DNA from: Lysinibacillus fusiformis
GTDB taxonomy: Bacteria; Bacillota; Bacilli; Bacillales_A; Planococcaceae
Length of the DNA: 64,000 nucleotides
Reading direction: 5' to 3'
Assembly (NCBI RefSeq): GCF_016925635.1
Contig: NZ_CP070490.1
Coordinates: 3,168,001 to 3,232,000 of the forward strand
The notes beneath the pieces were generated by a model, which worked only from the letters and a program-made list of their open reading frames with translations, was not told the origin of the DNA and did no database searches. The position numbers and the translations under genes are program-made. Below are positions 17,826 through 27,210 of the stretch, one piece after another. How positions within the stretch are numbered: position 1 is the stretch's first letter; each line of letters opens with the position of its first letter.

Positions 17826-19523
17826 TTATTCAAACTTAAATTTATTAACTTCATTTTGTAAATTATCAGCAATTGATGATAGCTCATCCGAACTTTGTGT
17901 AATTTCTGCAACTGTCGCATATTGCTCTTCAGAAGTCGCGGCAATCTCCTCTGTAGCTGCTGCAGCGTCCTCGATAATACGTGAAATATCTTGGATAGCT
18001 TGTTGCACACCTAAGGAGTTGTCGTTAACATGTGTAAATGCAACTTTCATTTGTTCGACACCTTCTTCTGTTTCGACAACTTTCTCCACGATTTCTTTTA
18101 AGGCACTTCCACCTTTATTAATGATTGTTACTTGCTCCTCGACCGCCAATAGATTGCTTTCCATCGTCCTTACCGTCACAGAAGTTTCAGCTTGGATATC
18201 ATTAATGAGATTTGTAATTTGTCCAGCTGCTAAACTTGACTGTTCTGCTAGCTGACGAACCTCTGATGCAACGACAGCAAAGCCTTTTCCTTGATCGCCT
18301 GCTCGTGCTGCCTCGATGGCTGCATTGAGTGCTAACAGATTCGTTTGCTCAGCAATGCCTGTGATAACGGTAATAATACCACCAATTTCTTCAGAGCGCT
18401 TGCCTAACTTCTGGATAGAATCAGTTGCATAAGACACAGTTTTCGTCACATCACCTAAATGCATAATCGCTTCATTGATGGCTTCTTCTCCTTTGCGTGC
18501 GATATGAGTTGATTCAATAGCGCTATTTAAAGTGATTTCGGCCTTTTGTAAGCTCTTTGATACTTCCTCGATCGTTTTTTGCATCATGGAAACGATTCGT
18601 TCAGCCTGGTCGGATTGAGTCGTAGTACCAACAGCAATTTCATTCATTGTCAATGCGATTTGGTTAGATGCTTCACTTGTTTGATGGGATGATTCTGCTA
18701 AAGTGTGTGATGACTTTGCGATTTGATGTGCACTACCAGCCACAATCATTATCGTCTCTGTTAAATGATTTTTCATACTACTAAATGCGCGTGCTAATTC
18801 AGCGATTTCATCTTTGCCTTTCGGGTTTAACAGTTTAACATTTAAGTTTAGTTCTGCTAGCTCCTTGGCATTTGTACTCAGAATATTAATCGGATTAACA
18901 ATTTGTTTTTGTAAGAACCAACTAATTCCTCCAATCATCACAATGGCAATCACTAAGGAAATGGCTACATTCTCCAGTGCTGATTTTGTGGCAATGCTTA
19001 TATAAGGAGCGGTAGGGACAGCGGTTGCCCATACGCCGATAACCTCCCCTTGGCTATTTACTATAGGATCATAGGCTGCTTGATGCAAACTTCCTAAGAC
19101 ATTTGCAGAACCGATAAAGCGCTTTTTTTCTCCTAGCACAACAGTAGCAACCTCGTCAGAAACTTTTGTATTTAAAGCGCGTTGACCGTTATCTACTATA
19201 TTGGTACTTATACGAGTATCATTTTGAAAGATGGATACAGCATTCCCGTTTGTGAGTTCTCCAACTTTATCAGCTGCCTCAAAATTTTCTACCATATTGA
19301 TATCGCCCTTATAGAGTTGGTTGTTTTTAATGGACCATTCTCCAGGATATTTAGCGTCTAAATATTCATAGCTTACCTGTATATCTGATAGAAGCTTTGT
19401 ATCAGCACTTTCTAATAGATTGTTCTTGGCAACAAAAAAATTGACTCCTGCTAAAAGGGAAGTAAGTAAGATAATACAACCAAATATAAGCAGATTCATT
19501 TTTTTTCGTATAGATAACTTCAT
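17826..19523 (-). CDS. Methyl-accepting chemotaxis protein
   Basis: Membrane chemoreceptor, 565 residues. TM1 lies near residues 10-32, followed by an extracellular sensor of about 150 residues that resembles a single Cache domain ([20 protein letters not shown]). TM2 lies near 187-207, then HAMP, then a cytoplasmic signalling coil with the highly conserved tip [21 protein letters not shown] near residue 388. The C-terminus carries no CheR-docking pentapeptide (it ends NKFKFE). Unusually, it lies inside a partner-switching operon, between the RsbW-like kinase and the STAS gene, so it may feed this switch rather than only the flagellar motor. Confidence 0.92.
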   Translation of the reverse strand: MKLSIRKKMNLLIFGCIILLTSLLAGVNFFVAKNNLLESADTKLLSDIQVSYEYLDAKYPGEWSIKNNQLYKGDINMVENFEAADKVGELTNGNAVSIFQNDTRISTNIVDNGQRALNTKVSDEVATVVLGEKKRFIGSANVLGSLHQAAYDPIVNSQGEVIGVWATAVPTAPYISIATKSALENVAISLVIAIVMIGGISWFLQKQIVNPINILSTNAKELAELNLNVKLLNPKGKDEIAELARAFSSMKNHLTETIMIVAGSAHQIAKSSHTLAESSHQTSEASNQIALTMNEIAVGTTTQSDQAERIVSMMQKTIEEVSKSLQKAEITLNSAIESTHIARKGEEAINEAIMHLGDVTKTVSYATDSIQKLGKRSEEIGGIITVITGIAEQTNLLALNAAIEAARAGDQGKGFAVVASEVRQLAEQSSLAAGQITNLINDIQAETSVTVRTMESNLLAVEEQVTIINKGGSALKEIVEKVVETEEGVEQMKVAFTHVNDNSLGVQQAIQDISRIIEDAAAATEEIAATSEEQYATVAEITQSSDELSSIADNLQNEVNKFKFE

Positions 19524-19552
19524 TAAAACACGCCCCCAATTTTACGTTTACT

Positions 19553-19972
19553 TTATATATGAATCTTTTTTGAAATACCAACTAAAAATTTTGTTTCTGA
19601 AATATTTTCAAACCAAATATGGTCGACCATATTTTTGACAAAAAATAAACCGCGTCCACGATCAGAATAATCAAGTTCGTCTAAATCGAATTGAAGAACT
19701 TTGTCCCAGTCATTTTCGGCAATACCTTTTGCTTCATCAGTGACTGTTATTTTTATTTCTTCGTATGATTGCGTTACATGTATTTGGATCTCCTTTTGAG
19801 AGGGTGTGTCAATTTTCCCCATAGCCTCTACGGCATTGATGACTAATTCATGTACAACAAATCGTAATTCTCGTTTATAAGGTAGATTATATAACTCTGT
19901 ATAATTCTCCATTACTTGATCAATAAAGGCTATAGCTTGTGTATCAGGATTTACATTGAGTGTGAATTCCAT
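19553..19972 (-). CDS. RsbW-like serine kinase / anti-sigma factor
   Basis: GHKL-type ATPase of about 139 residues, like RsbW/SpoIIAB: it phosphorylates the STAS partner and sequesters a target. Visible motifs: N-box HELVINAVEA near residue 42, G1-type DEAKGIAE and G2-type DRGRGLFFVKNMVD. The start is ATG 19972, with GTAGGTGA upstream overlapping the end of the preceding gene; the TTG at 19978 abuts that stop codon. No sigma factor gene is next to it, so the target is not evident. Confidence 0.86.
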   Translation of the reverse strand: MEFTLNVNPDTQAIAFIDQVMENYTELYNLPYKRELRFVVHELVINAVEAMGKIDTPSQKEIQIHVTQSYEEIKITVTDEAKGIAENDWDKVLQFDLDELDYSDRGRGLFFVKNMVDHIWFENISETKFLVGISKKIHI

Positions 19973-19978
19973 CTTCAA

Positions 19979-21109
19979 TCACCTACCCTTTAATGTAATT
20001 GTTATTGAAACGACTGTGATGTCATCACTGTAATCATTATCAAATAAATTGTATTTTTGAGAAAACTTTTGTAGTGCATAGCTATTATCCTGTGAAGCAT
20101 AACTGTAGAAAAAGTCCATATCAATTGAATTTTGCTCGTTTAATGTTAATAATCCATCCGTATAAAGAATAATGCGGTGCCAGCCTGATAAAGGTATTGT
20201 TTTTTTATTTATTTGAATAGTAGGGAATAGTCCGAGGATAGGCGTATTCGCTGGGAGGAAGACTGTTTCTCCATATTTTCCAAATAAAAAACCAGAAGGA
20301 TGAGCCGCATTCACATAGTGCAAAGTTCCGTTTTTTGTATCTAGAAGTATGTAGATTGCCGTCATTAAAAAACGGTCCATATCATCAGAAAATAGCTCGT
20401 ATATTTGGCGGTTAAGTTCTTGAATTACTGCTACTGGATCAATTAACTTCGTAATCATTCCTTTTAATAAGGATCTAATAGACATAGTAACGAGTGATGC
20501 AGCGATACCATGCCCCATTGCATCATACAGAAGAATGGCGGTTAAATGTTCATTAATTTTAAACCAGCAGTACATGTCACCTCCTAGTGTATTGGATGTT
20601 ACATAAAGACCATCAACCTGTATATGCTCAAGATTTAATGGGGGAGATAGTGCATTCTTTTGGAATTTTTTTGCAACAAACAAATCTTTTTGAATCATAC
20701 TTTCCTGCTGCTTTCGAAGCGTGGCTTCCCTCTGATATTTTAAGGCTACTTGAATACGAGTCTTAAATTGAGTGAAATCAAAAGGTTTTAAAATAAAGTC
20801 GAAAATACCAGCTTCAAATACCCTATCAATTGTTATGGTTTTTTCGTAGGTAGTAGATAGAAGGATAGGGACTTCTATCCAATTTTTAAGTACATGAATG
20901 TGCTGACAAATTTCCTCGCAATTTCTGAGTGTCATTTTAGTGTCGAGTACGATTAATTCTAGCTCATCTTTCAAAGATGAATCTACTAAATAATTCATTG
21001 CTGCTTCCGTTGTTGAAAAGCAATGAATATTTGGGATGCCGATACGATGAAAATATTTTTGCAGACGCAGCACATCATTACTTACGCTGCCAATGATTAA
21101 TACTGACAT
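19979..21109 (-). CDS. Response regulator with PP2C phosphatase output (RsbU/RsbP type)
   Basis: Receiver-phosphatase fusion of 376 residues. Residues 1-125 form a receiver domain with phosphoacceptor Asp in IVLDTKM and Lys in FILKPFD. A coiled linker follows (about 125-160), then a SpoIIE/PP2C domain with metal-binding motifs LGGDMY, YDAMGHG and a final DDITVVSI. It would dephosphorylate the STAS antagonist when its receiver is phosphorylated. It is the first gene of the minus-strand group. No histidine kinase partner is adjacent, so the input must come from elsewhere. Confidence 0.9.
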   Translation of the reverse strand: MSVLIIGSVSNDVLRLQKYFHRIGIPNIHCFSTTEAAMNYLVDSSLKDELELIVLDTKMTLRNCEEICQHIHVLKNWIEVPILLSTTYEKTITIDRVFEAGIFDFILKPFDFTQFKTRIQVALKYQREATLRKQQESMIQKDLFVAKKFQKNALSPPLNLEHIQVDGLYVTSNTLGGDMYCWFKINEHLTAILLYDAMGHGIAASLVTMSIRSLLKGMITKLIDPVAVIQELNRQIYELFSDDMDRFLMTAIYILLDTKNGTLHYVNAAHPSGFLFGKYGETVFLPANTPILGLFPTIQINKKTIPLSGWHRIILYTDGLLTLNEQNSIDMDFFYSYASQDNSYALQKFSQKYNLFDNDYSDDITVVSITITLKGR

Positions 21110-21589
21110 GCCTACTCAATTCACCGCCTTATGTATCTATAACTAAATATTTCCTGGAAGCCAACATAATGATTTCTAACCATAATATATACTCCGTATT
21201 TACTTATAATATGAATAAATTAAAATTCTAATTTGCTATAAATTTACCAATAAATATGGCATTATACAAGGCTTTTGTGATATAAAGTAAAACTTAATCA
21301 GTGGGGTTTTTGACATCCAAGCTCATGAAGAGTGTTCTAGGGTTATGTTTTTAGCAATGTTCTTGTGTTATATGCATTTGCTGCATGAAGATGTAGTAAA
21401 CGCTTCGCTCCTAATCATGCAAATAAACTGTCCAATCATTAGACAGACAAAGAGTTTTTATAAGACTAAAGACCTTTTGTAGAAAGTAGTAATTTTGTCC
21501 TTTATTAAAGATGAAAGAACGCTATTTTAGATGGAAATGTGATAAAAAAATTAATCTAAAAAAGGGATTAATATATTCGATAATATGCA
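21110..21589. other. Divergent intergenic region
   Basis: About 480 bp between the PP2C regulator (-) and the glnA control region (+). It is AT-rich with no ORF of credible coding character. A short inverted pair CTGTC/GACAG lies near 21430-21446. It must carry the promoter of the partner-switching operon, but I could not assign it with confidence. Confidence 0.5.
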
Positions 21590-21606
21590 TGTTAGAAAAC
21601 CTTACA
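21590..21606 (+). promoter_or_regulatory. GlnR/TnrA box 1 upstream of glnA
   Basis: TGTTAGAAAACCTTACA matches the GlnR/TnrA consensus TGTNA-N7-TNACA exactly. It lies just ahead of the predicted -35 element. Confidence 0.85.
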
Positions 21607-21612
21607 TATATA

Positions 21613-21641
21613 TTGCGTATCCTCCATTTTTAATGTATTTT
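21613..21641 (+). promoter_or_regulatory. Probable glnA promoter
   Basis: TTGCGT (21613-21618), a 17-nt spacer and TATTTT (21636-21641), placed between the two GlnR/TnrA boxes. Confidence 0.6.
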
Positions 21642-21662
21642 AAAAACAGTCATAAAAATTTA

Positions 21663-21679
21663 TGTTAACTAAAATTACA
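21663..21679 (+). promoter_or_regulatory. GlnR/TnrA box 2 in the glnA leader
   Basis: TGTTAACTAAAATTACA again matches TGTNA-N7-TNACA exactly. It starts 73 bp after box 1, close to seven helical turns, so both boxes face the same side of the DNA. The pair resembles the two-operator arrangement of Bacillus glnRA. Confidence 0.85.
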
Positions 21680-21694
21680 TTGGAGTGGTGAAGA

Positions 21695-23029
21695 ATGAAA
21701 CATTATACAAAAGAAGATATTGTACGCCGAGTGAAGGAAGAAAATGTGAAATTTATTCGCCTACAATTTACAGATATATTAGGAACAATTAAAAATGTGG
21801 AAGTGCCTGTCAGTCAATTAGAGAAAGCGTTAGATAATAAAGTCATGTTTGATGGCTCTTCAATCGAGGGCTTTGTGCGTATTGAAGAATCAGATATGTA
21901 TTTAAAGCCCGATATCGATACCTTCGTAATTTTTCCTTGGACTGCTGAAAAAGGGAAAGTAGCTCGCTTTATTTGTGATATTGCGAGACCAGATGGTACA
22001 CCATTTGAAGGAGACCCACGCTCCAATTTAAAACGTGTATTAAAGGAAATGGAGGAGCTAGGCTTTACTTCGTTTAATTTAGGACCAGAGCCTGAGTTTT
22101 TCCTGTTCAAGCTGGACGAAAAGGGACACCCAACACTGGAATTAAATGATAGTGGGGGCTATTTTGATTTAGCGCCAACTGATTTGGGGGAGAACTGTCG
22201 TCGTGACATCGTTTTAGAGTTAGAGGGAATGGGCTTTGAAATTGAAGCTTCTCATCATGAAGTAGCACCTGGCCAGCATGAAATTGACTTTAAGTATGCC
22301 AGTGCCATTGAGGCATGTGATAATATTCAAACATTTAAACTAGTCGTAAAAACCATTGCTGCACAGCATGGCCTCCACGCAACATTTATGCCAAAGCCAC
22401 TGTTTGGGGTCAATGGGTCAGGAATGCATTTTAACTTATCGTTATTTGAAGGTGATAAAAACGCCTTCTACGATGAACATGCTGACTTACAATTAAGTGC
22501 AACCGCACGTAGCTTTATGGCAGGGATCATGAAGCATGTGCATGGCTTTACAGCTATCACGAATCCACTTGTCAATTCCTATAAACGATTAGTACCTGGC
22601 TATGAGGCACCTTGCTATGTAGCATGGTCAGCTCAAAACCGCTCACCACTAATTCGTATTCCAGCAGCACGTGGACTATCTACACGGATTGAATTGCGTT
22701 CAGTTGATCCAGCAGCAAACCCGTATTTAGCAATGGCTGTTATTCTAGCATCTGGACTAGATGGCATACGTAAAGATTTAACGCCACCAGCTGCGGTAGA
22801 TCGTAATATTTATAAAATGACAGCAGCGGAGCGGGAGTTGAATGGGATTGACAGTTTACCATCCTCATTGGAATTTGCGCTAATCGAATTAGAGATGGAT
22901 GCCATTGTTCGTGATGCACTGGGTGACCATATTTACGATAAATTTACAGCTGCAAAAGAGATTGAATGGAATAAATATCGCACACGTGTCCATAATTGGG
23001 AGCGTGAGGAGTATTTAAAGATGTACTAA
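21695..23029 (+). CDS. glnA: Glutamine synthetase type I
   Basis: Makes glutamine from glutamate, ammonia and ATP; a dodecameric cytoplasmic enzyme. The 444-residue length and sequence fit the Gram-positive GSI-alpha class: latch region near residue 60 ([10 protein letters not shown]), metal/substrate residues in [45 protein letters not shown] and the late [14 protein letters not shown] tail. GSI-alpha enzymes are feedback-inhibited and pass the signal to GlnR and TnrA. Here glnA stands without glnR beside it, yet two GlnR/TnrA boxes control it. A terminator follows directly. Confidence 0.97.
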   Translation: MKHYTKEDIVRRVKEENVKFIRLQFTDILGTIKNVEVPVSQLEKALDNKVMFDGSSIEGFVRIEESDMYLKPDIDTFVIFPWTAEKGKVARFICDIARPDGTPFEGDPRSNLKRVLKEMEELGFTSFNLGPEPEFFLFKLDEKGHPTLELNDSGGYFDLAPTDLGENCRRDIVLELEGMGFEIEASHHEVAPGQHEIDFKYASAIEACDNIQTFKLVVKTIAAQHGLHATFMPKPLFGVNGSGMHFNLSLFEGDKNAFYDEHADLQLSATARSFMAGIMKHVHGFTAITNPLVNSYKRLVPGYEAPCYVAWSAQNRSPLIRIPAARGLSTRIELRSVDPAANPYLAMAVILASGLDGIRKDLTPPAAVDRNIYKMTAAERELNGIDSLPSSLEFALIELEMDAIVRDALGDHIYDKFTAAKEIEWNKYRTRVHNWEREEYLKMY

Positions 23030-23035
23030 AAAAAT

Positions 23036-23066
23036 GTTGGGGCTGTTTTTTGCCCCAACTTTTTTA
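23036..23066 (+). terminator. Terminator after glnA
   Basis: GTTGGGGC (23036-23043) pairs with GCCCCAAC (23052-23059), followed by six T. Confidence 0.92.
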
Positions 23067-23117
23067 TGTGACATGAACTTCTTTTTGCTCTATCATAAGA
23101 TTAAAGGAGTGTGGGCA

Positions 23118-23303
23118 ATGACACAAATAACTCAAGTTGTGACAATTCAAAACAATGATATTGTGCAATTTGAACTTGATATTAACCGGGCTTTAGTAGA
23201 TTTAAAAGGCTTTTTAATACTTGATATTAAATACAATACGCTCTTTATTGGAGAACAGACAGTCATCCATTCTGCTTTAATTATTTATCAGCAAAATGAT
23301 TAG
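23118..23303 (+). CDS. Small Cse60-like protein
   Basis: A 61-residue protein beginning MTQITQVVTIQNND at ATG 23118, with AAAGGAGTG upstream. The pattern of an N-terminal strand, a helix with FELDINRALVDLKG, a strand LDIKYNT and the ending HSALIIYQ resembles the sporulation-expressed Cse60/DUF2758 family of Bacillus, whose function is not known. The longer upstream frame crosses the glnA terminator and is not coding. Family assignment is by pattern only. Confidence 0.6.
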   Translation: MTQITQVVTIQNNDIVQFELDINRALVDLKGFLILDIKYNTLFIGEQTVIHSALIIYQQND

Positions 23304-23351
23304 AACATTTAACAAGATGGGGTCATGTCGATGAGACGTGACTTTTTTTAC

Positions 23352-23735
23352 TCAAATAAATAAAGATAATAGAAAGACTCGATCTTCTGGAAAGGTTAAT
23401 GGTAATCGGGCAACTTCGTCCTTAGATTTCCATGCGATGTCATAAATTAATTCGTCAGGATCTTGAATTAGCATTTGTCCGCCAGCCAGGACAGTTTCAA
23501 AGTAATATACCTCCACAATTTCATTCTGCTTATGATGAATTTCTTTAAGAATCGTTACGATATAGCCTGTTTCTTCATAAACCTCTCGAATACAGCAAGC
23601 CCTAAAATCTTCCGTTGCCTCTTTACCACCTGATGGAACAGCCCATCTTTTCTCTTCATCCTTATTCCCTTGCAAAACCATTAATAATTGATTGTCTTCG
23701 TTCAAACAAATAGCGGCAGCACCTTGCCATTTCAC
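23352..23735 (-). CDS. Nudix hydrolase
   Basis: MutT-like pyrophosphohydrolase of 127 residues acting on a nucleoside-diphosphate-linked compound. The Nudix box is complete, G-x5-E-x7-REVYEETGY, near residues 37-59 (starting SGGKEATEDF). The product has the minimum Nudix size with no extra domain, so the substrate cannot be predicted. It is transcribed toward the Cse60-like gene. Confidence 0.88.
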   Translation of the reverse strand: MKWQGAAAICLNEDNQLLMVLQGNKDEEKRWAVPSGGKEATEDFRACCIREVYEETGYIVTILKEIHHKQNEIVEVYYFETVLAGGQMLIQDPDELIYDIAWKSKDEVARLPLTFPEDRVFLLSLFI

Positions 23736-23870
23736 AAGTAAAACCCCTTTTTATCTATTTTTACCTATGGAGTATGTAATTGTAAATAAAAACAGACGGA
23801 TATCGAAAAAATTCTATATACTTTTGCTATAATAAAATTATCATGTTAATTGAACAGAGGAGGGGTGTAC

Positions 23871-25166
23871 TTGAAAATACGGTTAGGTCTTCTTGGCCCT
23901 TCAGACTCAATTGAATTTGTCGAAGCGGTCTTGAAAAATTGGCCAGAGTTTATATGTACCTCGATAGAATGTCTCGCAGAAGCGGATTTAGATGTAAAAG
24001 TGACACCTCTATTGCAAGAAGAAATGGATATGTGGCTGTGTACAGGGCCAATCACCTATGATATTGTGCAAAGTTGGAATCAGCTAAAGACACCCATTTT
24101 TTATGTTATGTATAAAGGATCTTCCTTATATAAAACGGTGTTAAGGGTATTGTATGAACACAAAATCGAAGTGAATGAAATCAGCTATGATGCTGGTAAT
24201 AATGATGCATGGGAGCAAGCTTTGGTGGAGGCAGGAATCGAAGTGAAGCCTAAATTTGTGGAATCTGAGACGATCTCCTTAAATGAGCTTGTACACTATC
24301 ATTTTAAGCTTTGGGAAAGTGGCCAAACAAAGGCGGCCATTACAGGTCATCCCATTCATCATGAGCTACAACAGCTAGGTGTTCCAACCTATCGACTGTT
24401 CCCATCCTCAATGGCAGTAGAAGCCGTTATTACGAATATGCTAAGAACATATGAAATGTTACGTTATAAGGCGACGCAAATTGCTGTGCAAATTATCGAA
24501 ATTGATCCTTTTTTAGGAATCGCAAAAAATAATTTTTCTACAGATGAGTTGTTTAGAATGGAACTGAAGATTATGGAGCATTTGCTAACATATACAAAAA
24601 GCATCCATGGTTCCATTAAATCTACAAGATTTGGGCGTTATGTAATTTTCACGACGAGAGGCTTAATGGAGGACATAACGAAGAATTTTAGCCAAATGCC
24701 TGATATAGAAGATTTCACACAACTAGATCAAGAGGCCATGACTTGTGGAATTGGAATTGGTCAAACAGTATATGACGCAGAAATCAACGCTGGAAATGCT
24801 TTATTGCATGCAAAGGACTGCGGTAAGGGATCGTGGATGGTTTGTTTCGATGATAAAAAAATCGCTGGACCCCTTGGAAAGCCTGAACAACTTACATATT
24901 CCTATACCTCAGAAGAATTAGAGGCTTTAAGTCAAGAAACCTCCTTAAGTGTGATGACATTAAATAAGTTAAAGTCATCATTGAAAAAATTAGCAAGTGA
25001 TGAGCTGAATGCTAATGAGCTAGCTAAATATATGCAAATACCAGCTCGAAGTGCACGCCGAATATTAACAACCCTTGAGGAAAAAGGATTCGCTGAAGTA
25101 GTTGCAGAGGAAAAACCCCACACACGCGGACGTCCACGGAAGGTTTATAAAATTTCTCCATTCTAA
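23871..25166 (+). CDS. Transcriptional regulator with GGDEF-like core and C-terminal winged helix
   Basis: A 431-residue regulator of no named family that I can assign. The N-terminal part (1-190) looks like a sensor of the PrpR-N kind (ITGHPIHHELQQLGVPTYRL and SMAVEAVITNML). The central part (about 200-330) has a nucleotide-cyclase/GGDEF-like pattern (GRYVIFTTRG, GIGIGQTVYDAEINAGNALLHA) without a GGDEF signature. The C-terminus has a winged helix (LAKYMQIPARSARRILTTLEEKGF) followed by an AT-hook-like RGRPRK. The start is TTG 23871 with GAGGAGGGG upstream. It converges on the M20 amidohydrolase/MFS pair across repeat copy 2 and might control it. Confidence 0.7.
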   Translation: MKIRLGLLGPSDSIEFVEAVLKNWPEFICTSIECLAEADLDVKVTPLLQEEMDMWLCTGPITYDIVQSWNQLKTPIFYVMYKGSSLYKTVLRVLYEHKIEVNEISYDAGNNDAWEQALVEAGIEVKPKFVESETISLNELVHYHFKLWESGQTKAAITGHPIHHELQQLGVPTYRLFPSSMAVEAVITNMLRTYEMLRYKATQIAVQIIEIDPFLGIAKNNFSTDELFRMELKIMEHLLTYTKSIHGSIKSTRFGRYVIFTTRGLMEDITKNFSQMPDIEDFTQLDQEAMTCGIGIGQTVYDAEINAGNALLHAKDCGKGSWMVCFDDKKIAGPLGKPEQLTYSYTSEELEALSQETSLSVMTLNKLKSSLKKLASDELNANELAKYMQIPARSARRILTTLEEKGFAEVVAEEKPHTRGRPRKVYKISPF

Positions 25167-25199
25167 AAAGAGAGTCCATAATTACATGGACTCTCTTTT
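25166..25199. terminator. Bidirectional terminator, left copy of a duplicated pair
   Basis: A 34-bp hairpin (stem of 13 bp, loop about 8 nt, A-rich and T-rich flanks). It is identical at all 34 positions to 25742-25775 on the other side of repeat copy 2. Confidence 0.92.
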
Positions 25200-25739
25200 C
25201 ATGTTGTTGAAAAAAGATAATGTCAACGGCAGAAAAAGCAACTTTGCAAGGTAAGGGGTTGATTTCCGTTCCGCCAGTGTCCTTTCCAGGGGGCGTCCGA
25301 TGAGCCGCTTCACTCACTAACGTTCGCTCCAGGGTCTCCTCTGTGACGCTAAATCCCCTAGGAGTGACGCTGGCTCCACTCCAATCAACCATTCTACAAA
25401 GTGTCTTTACTTTTTTTCATAGTAGCATAGCGATCAAATCGCCCATTATCTGTATTCTTAACGGGGATAAGCTCTTATTTTCAGTGTGGAGAAGTGATGC
25501 GTGACAACACCTCTTCATAAAGAGTAGTGAGCACCTTCACTTTATTTGAAAACCTTTGCTAAAAAGTTAGTGGGTTGAAGTGGAAGGCTACTTGACTCCC
25601 ATGGGATAGCGAGACAGGCGAGCCGCTGCACGGAGCGTGAGCGGAGGAAGCGGCTCGGCGTTCGCCCACAGGAAAGCAAGTAGCCTGCAACGGAAATCCA
25701 TTTCTACCTTTCAATTGACTGTTTTGTTTTTCAACACTA
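25200..25739 (-). repeat. Dispersed intergenic element, copy 2 (full length, inverted)
   Basis: A 540-bp copy of the element at 16794-17351, in reverse orientation: CATGTTGTTG at its left edge and CAACACTA at its right. It carries module B (about 25245-25395) and module A (about 25575-25705). In module A the inner stem CGAGCCGC/GCGGCTCG is perfect, where copies 1 and 3 have different bases on both sides, which hints at selected secondary structure. It lies between convergent genes and between two identical terminators. As in copy 1, the CATG end abuts one terminator directly and the TAGTG end is 2 bp from the other. Confidence 0.88.
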
Positions 25740-25741
25740 AG

Positions 25742-25775
25742 AAAAGAGAGTCCATAATTACATGGACTCTCTTTT
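25742..25775. terminator. Bidirectional terminator, right copy of a duplicated pair
   Basis: Exact 34-bp duplicate of 25166-25199. It lies 4 bp from the stop codon end of the minus-strand M20 gene and acts as its terminator. Confidence 0.92.
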
Positions 25776-25778
25776 ATG

Positions 25779-27185
25779 CTACGAGCGAATTTTGTATTGC
25801 TTGACGTCTGATGGGAGTGGGGAAGTGTACACCTCACCAGCTCGACGTTCAATTAATTCTGCCTTCGCTTGTTCAATTAATGCTGGTTGTAGAAGAACAT
25901 CCAGTGCTGTGGAAGCCATAATTTTACCTGCGTGAAGCATGCCTTTATGTGCTAAGGAAGTTGTTCCTGTCGCTACAATTTGCCATGTATGAAGAGGGGT
26001 TCCAAGTGGTTCACATGCCGTCATACATTGTGCAGTTGGAACAAGCCAGCTAACATCACCAACATCTGTAGACCCAGCCATAAATTCATCTGGCTTGAAT
26101 GGGTCAATGACATCCGCCATATCTTTTCCAGCTAATTCACGATTTCTTTGCACATCCACCTTCTTTTCCTCTTCCGATAATGTTTCACGAATAGCCCTTG
26201 CAAATTGTAGTTCCTCATCTGTATAAGAAGGTACACCTAATTTGACGAAGTTTTCGTGCATAACCTGTTCTAATGTTGTATTAGGTATCACATTAGAAAG
26301 AGCTGAGGCTAGATCAATGTCTACCTCAGTACCAGTCATCAGAGCAGCACCTCTTGCAATATCACAAATACGTTGGTAGATATCCTCCGTTTGAGAAACT
26401 CGTGGGGCTCTTACAAAATACAATACTTCTGCCTCTGCTTGTACAACATTTGGAGAAGAACCGCCTGTATTTGTAAGGGCATAATGGACCCGTGCTTCTG
26501 GAATGATATGCTCCCGTAAATAGTTTACTCCGATATTCATCAGCTCCACAGCATCAAGAGCACTTCTCCCTAAGTGTGGGCTAGCAGCTGCATGGGCGCT
26601 TTTGCCTTTAAATTTAAAATATACTTCGTAACAAGCAAGTGTAGCAACCGACATGATATTATTCGTTGTTCCTGGATGCCAAGTCAAAGCAATATCGACA
26701 TCATCAAAAACGCCCTCTCTTGCCATAAAGGTCTTACCACCGCCAATTTCTTCGCCAGGACAACCATAATAGCGAACAGTCCCTTTGATATTGTGCTCTT
26801 GCATGTAATCACGTAATGCAATAGCAGCAGCAAGTGAACCTGTGCCTAATAAATTGTGTCCGCAGCCATGACCGTTGCCTCCTACTTGTTGTGGATTCGG
26901 CAGTGCGATACCACCGCTTTGACTTAAGCCAGTAAGCGCATCGAATTCTCCAAGAAATGCGATGACAGGTTTGCCGCTACCGCAAGTTCCCATGAAGGCG
27001 GTTTCAATTTGCGCAACACCTTTATCCACTTTAAATCCTTCATCCACTAGTGCCTTGCATAATAGTTCAGCAGATTTAAACTCTTCAAATCCTGTTTCAG
27101 CATACTGCCAAATTTGATTGCTCACTTCAATTAATTTTTCTCGTTTTTCTTCAATAATTTGAGATAGTCTACTATGTTTAGTCAA
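25779..27185 (-). CDS. M20 family amidohydrolase, AbgB-like
   Basis: Zinc-dependent M20D aminoacylase, 468 residues, most like the p-aminobenzoyl-glutamate hydrolase subunit B group. Metal-binding motifs are in place: GEFDALTG (near residue 78), NGHGCGHNLLG (near 104), CPGEE (near 145), TWHPG, and the late HTWQIVATG. The start is TTG 27185 with AAGGGTGAG 6 nt upstream. It is 25 bp downstream of an MFS transporter gene, so uptake and hydrolysis of an N-acyl or amide compound are probably coupled. The exact substrate is an inference. Confidence 0.87.
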   Translation of the reverse strand: MTKHSRLSQIIEEKREKLIEVSNQIWQYAETGFEEFKSAELLCKALVDEGFKVDKGVAQIETAFMGTCGSGKPVIAFLGEFDALTGLSQSGGIALPNPQQVGGNGHGCGHNLLGTGSLAAAIALRDYMQEHNIKGTVRYYGCPGEEIGGGKTFMAREGVFDDVDIALTWHPGTTNNIMSVATLACYEVYFKFKGKSAHAAASPHLGRSALDAVELMNIGVNYLREHIIPEARVHYALTNTGGSSPNVVQAEAEVLYFVRAPRVSQTEDIYQRICDIARGAALMTGTEVDIDLASALSNVIPNTTLEQVMHENFVKLGVPSYTDEELQFARAIRETLSEEEKKVDVQRNRELAGKDMADVIDPFKPDEFMAGSTDVGDVSWLVPTAQCMTACEPLGTPLHTWQIVATGTTSLAHKGMLHAGKIMASTALDVLLQPALIEQAKAELIERRAGEVYTSPLPSDVKQYKIRS

Positions 27186-27210
27186 ATAAACTCACCCTTA
27201 CCTTTCTTTT

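Noticed and set aside
17752-18255. Plus-strand open frame of 167 codons rich in Ser and Cys
   Set aside because: Antisense shadow of the chemoreceptor coding sequence; no start signal, biased composition.
25559-25852. Open frame of 97 codons on the minus strand, with a similar plus-strand frame at 55995-56180
   Set aside because: Both lie in module A of the repeat and run into neighbouring genes; no start signal.
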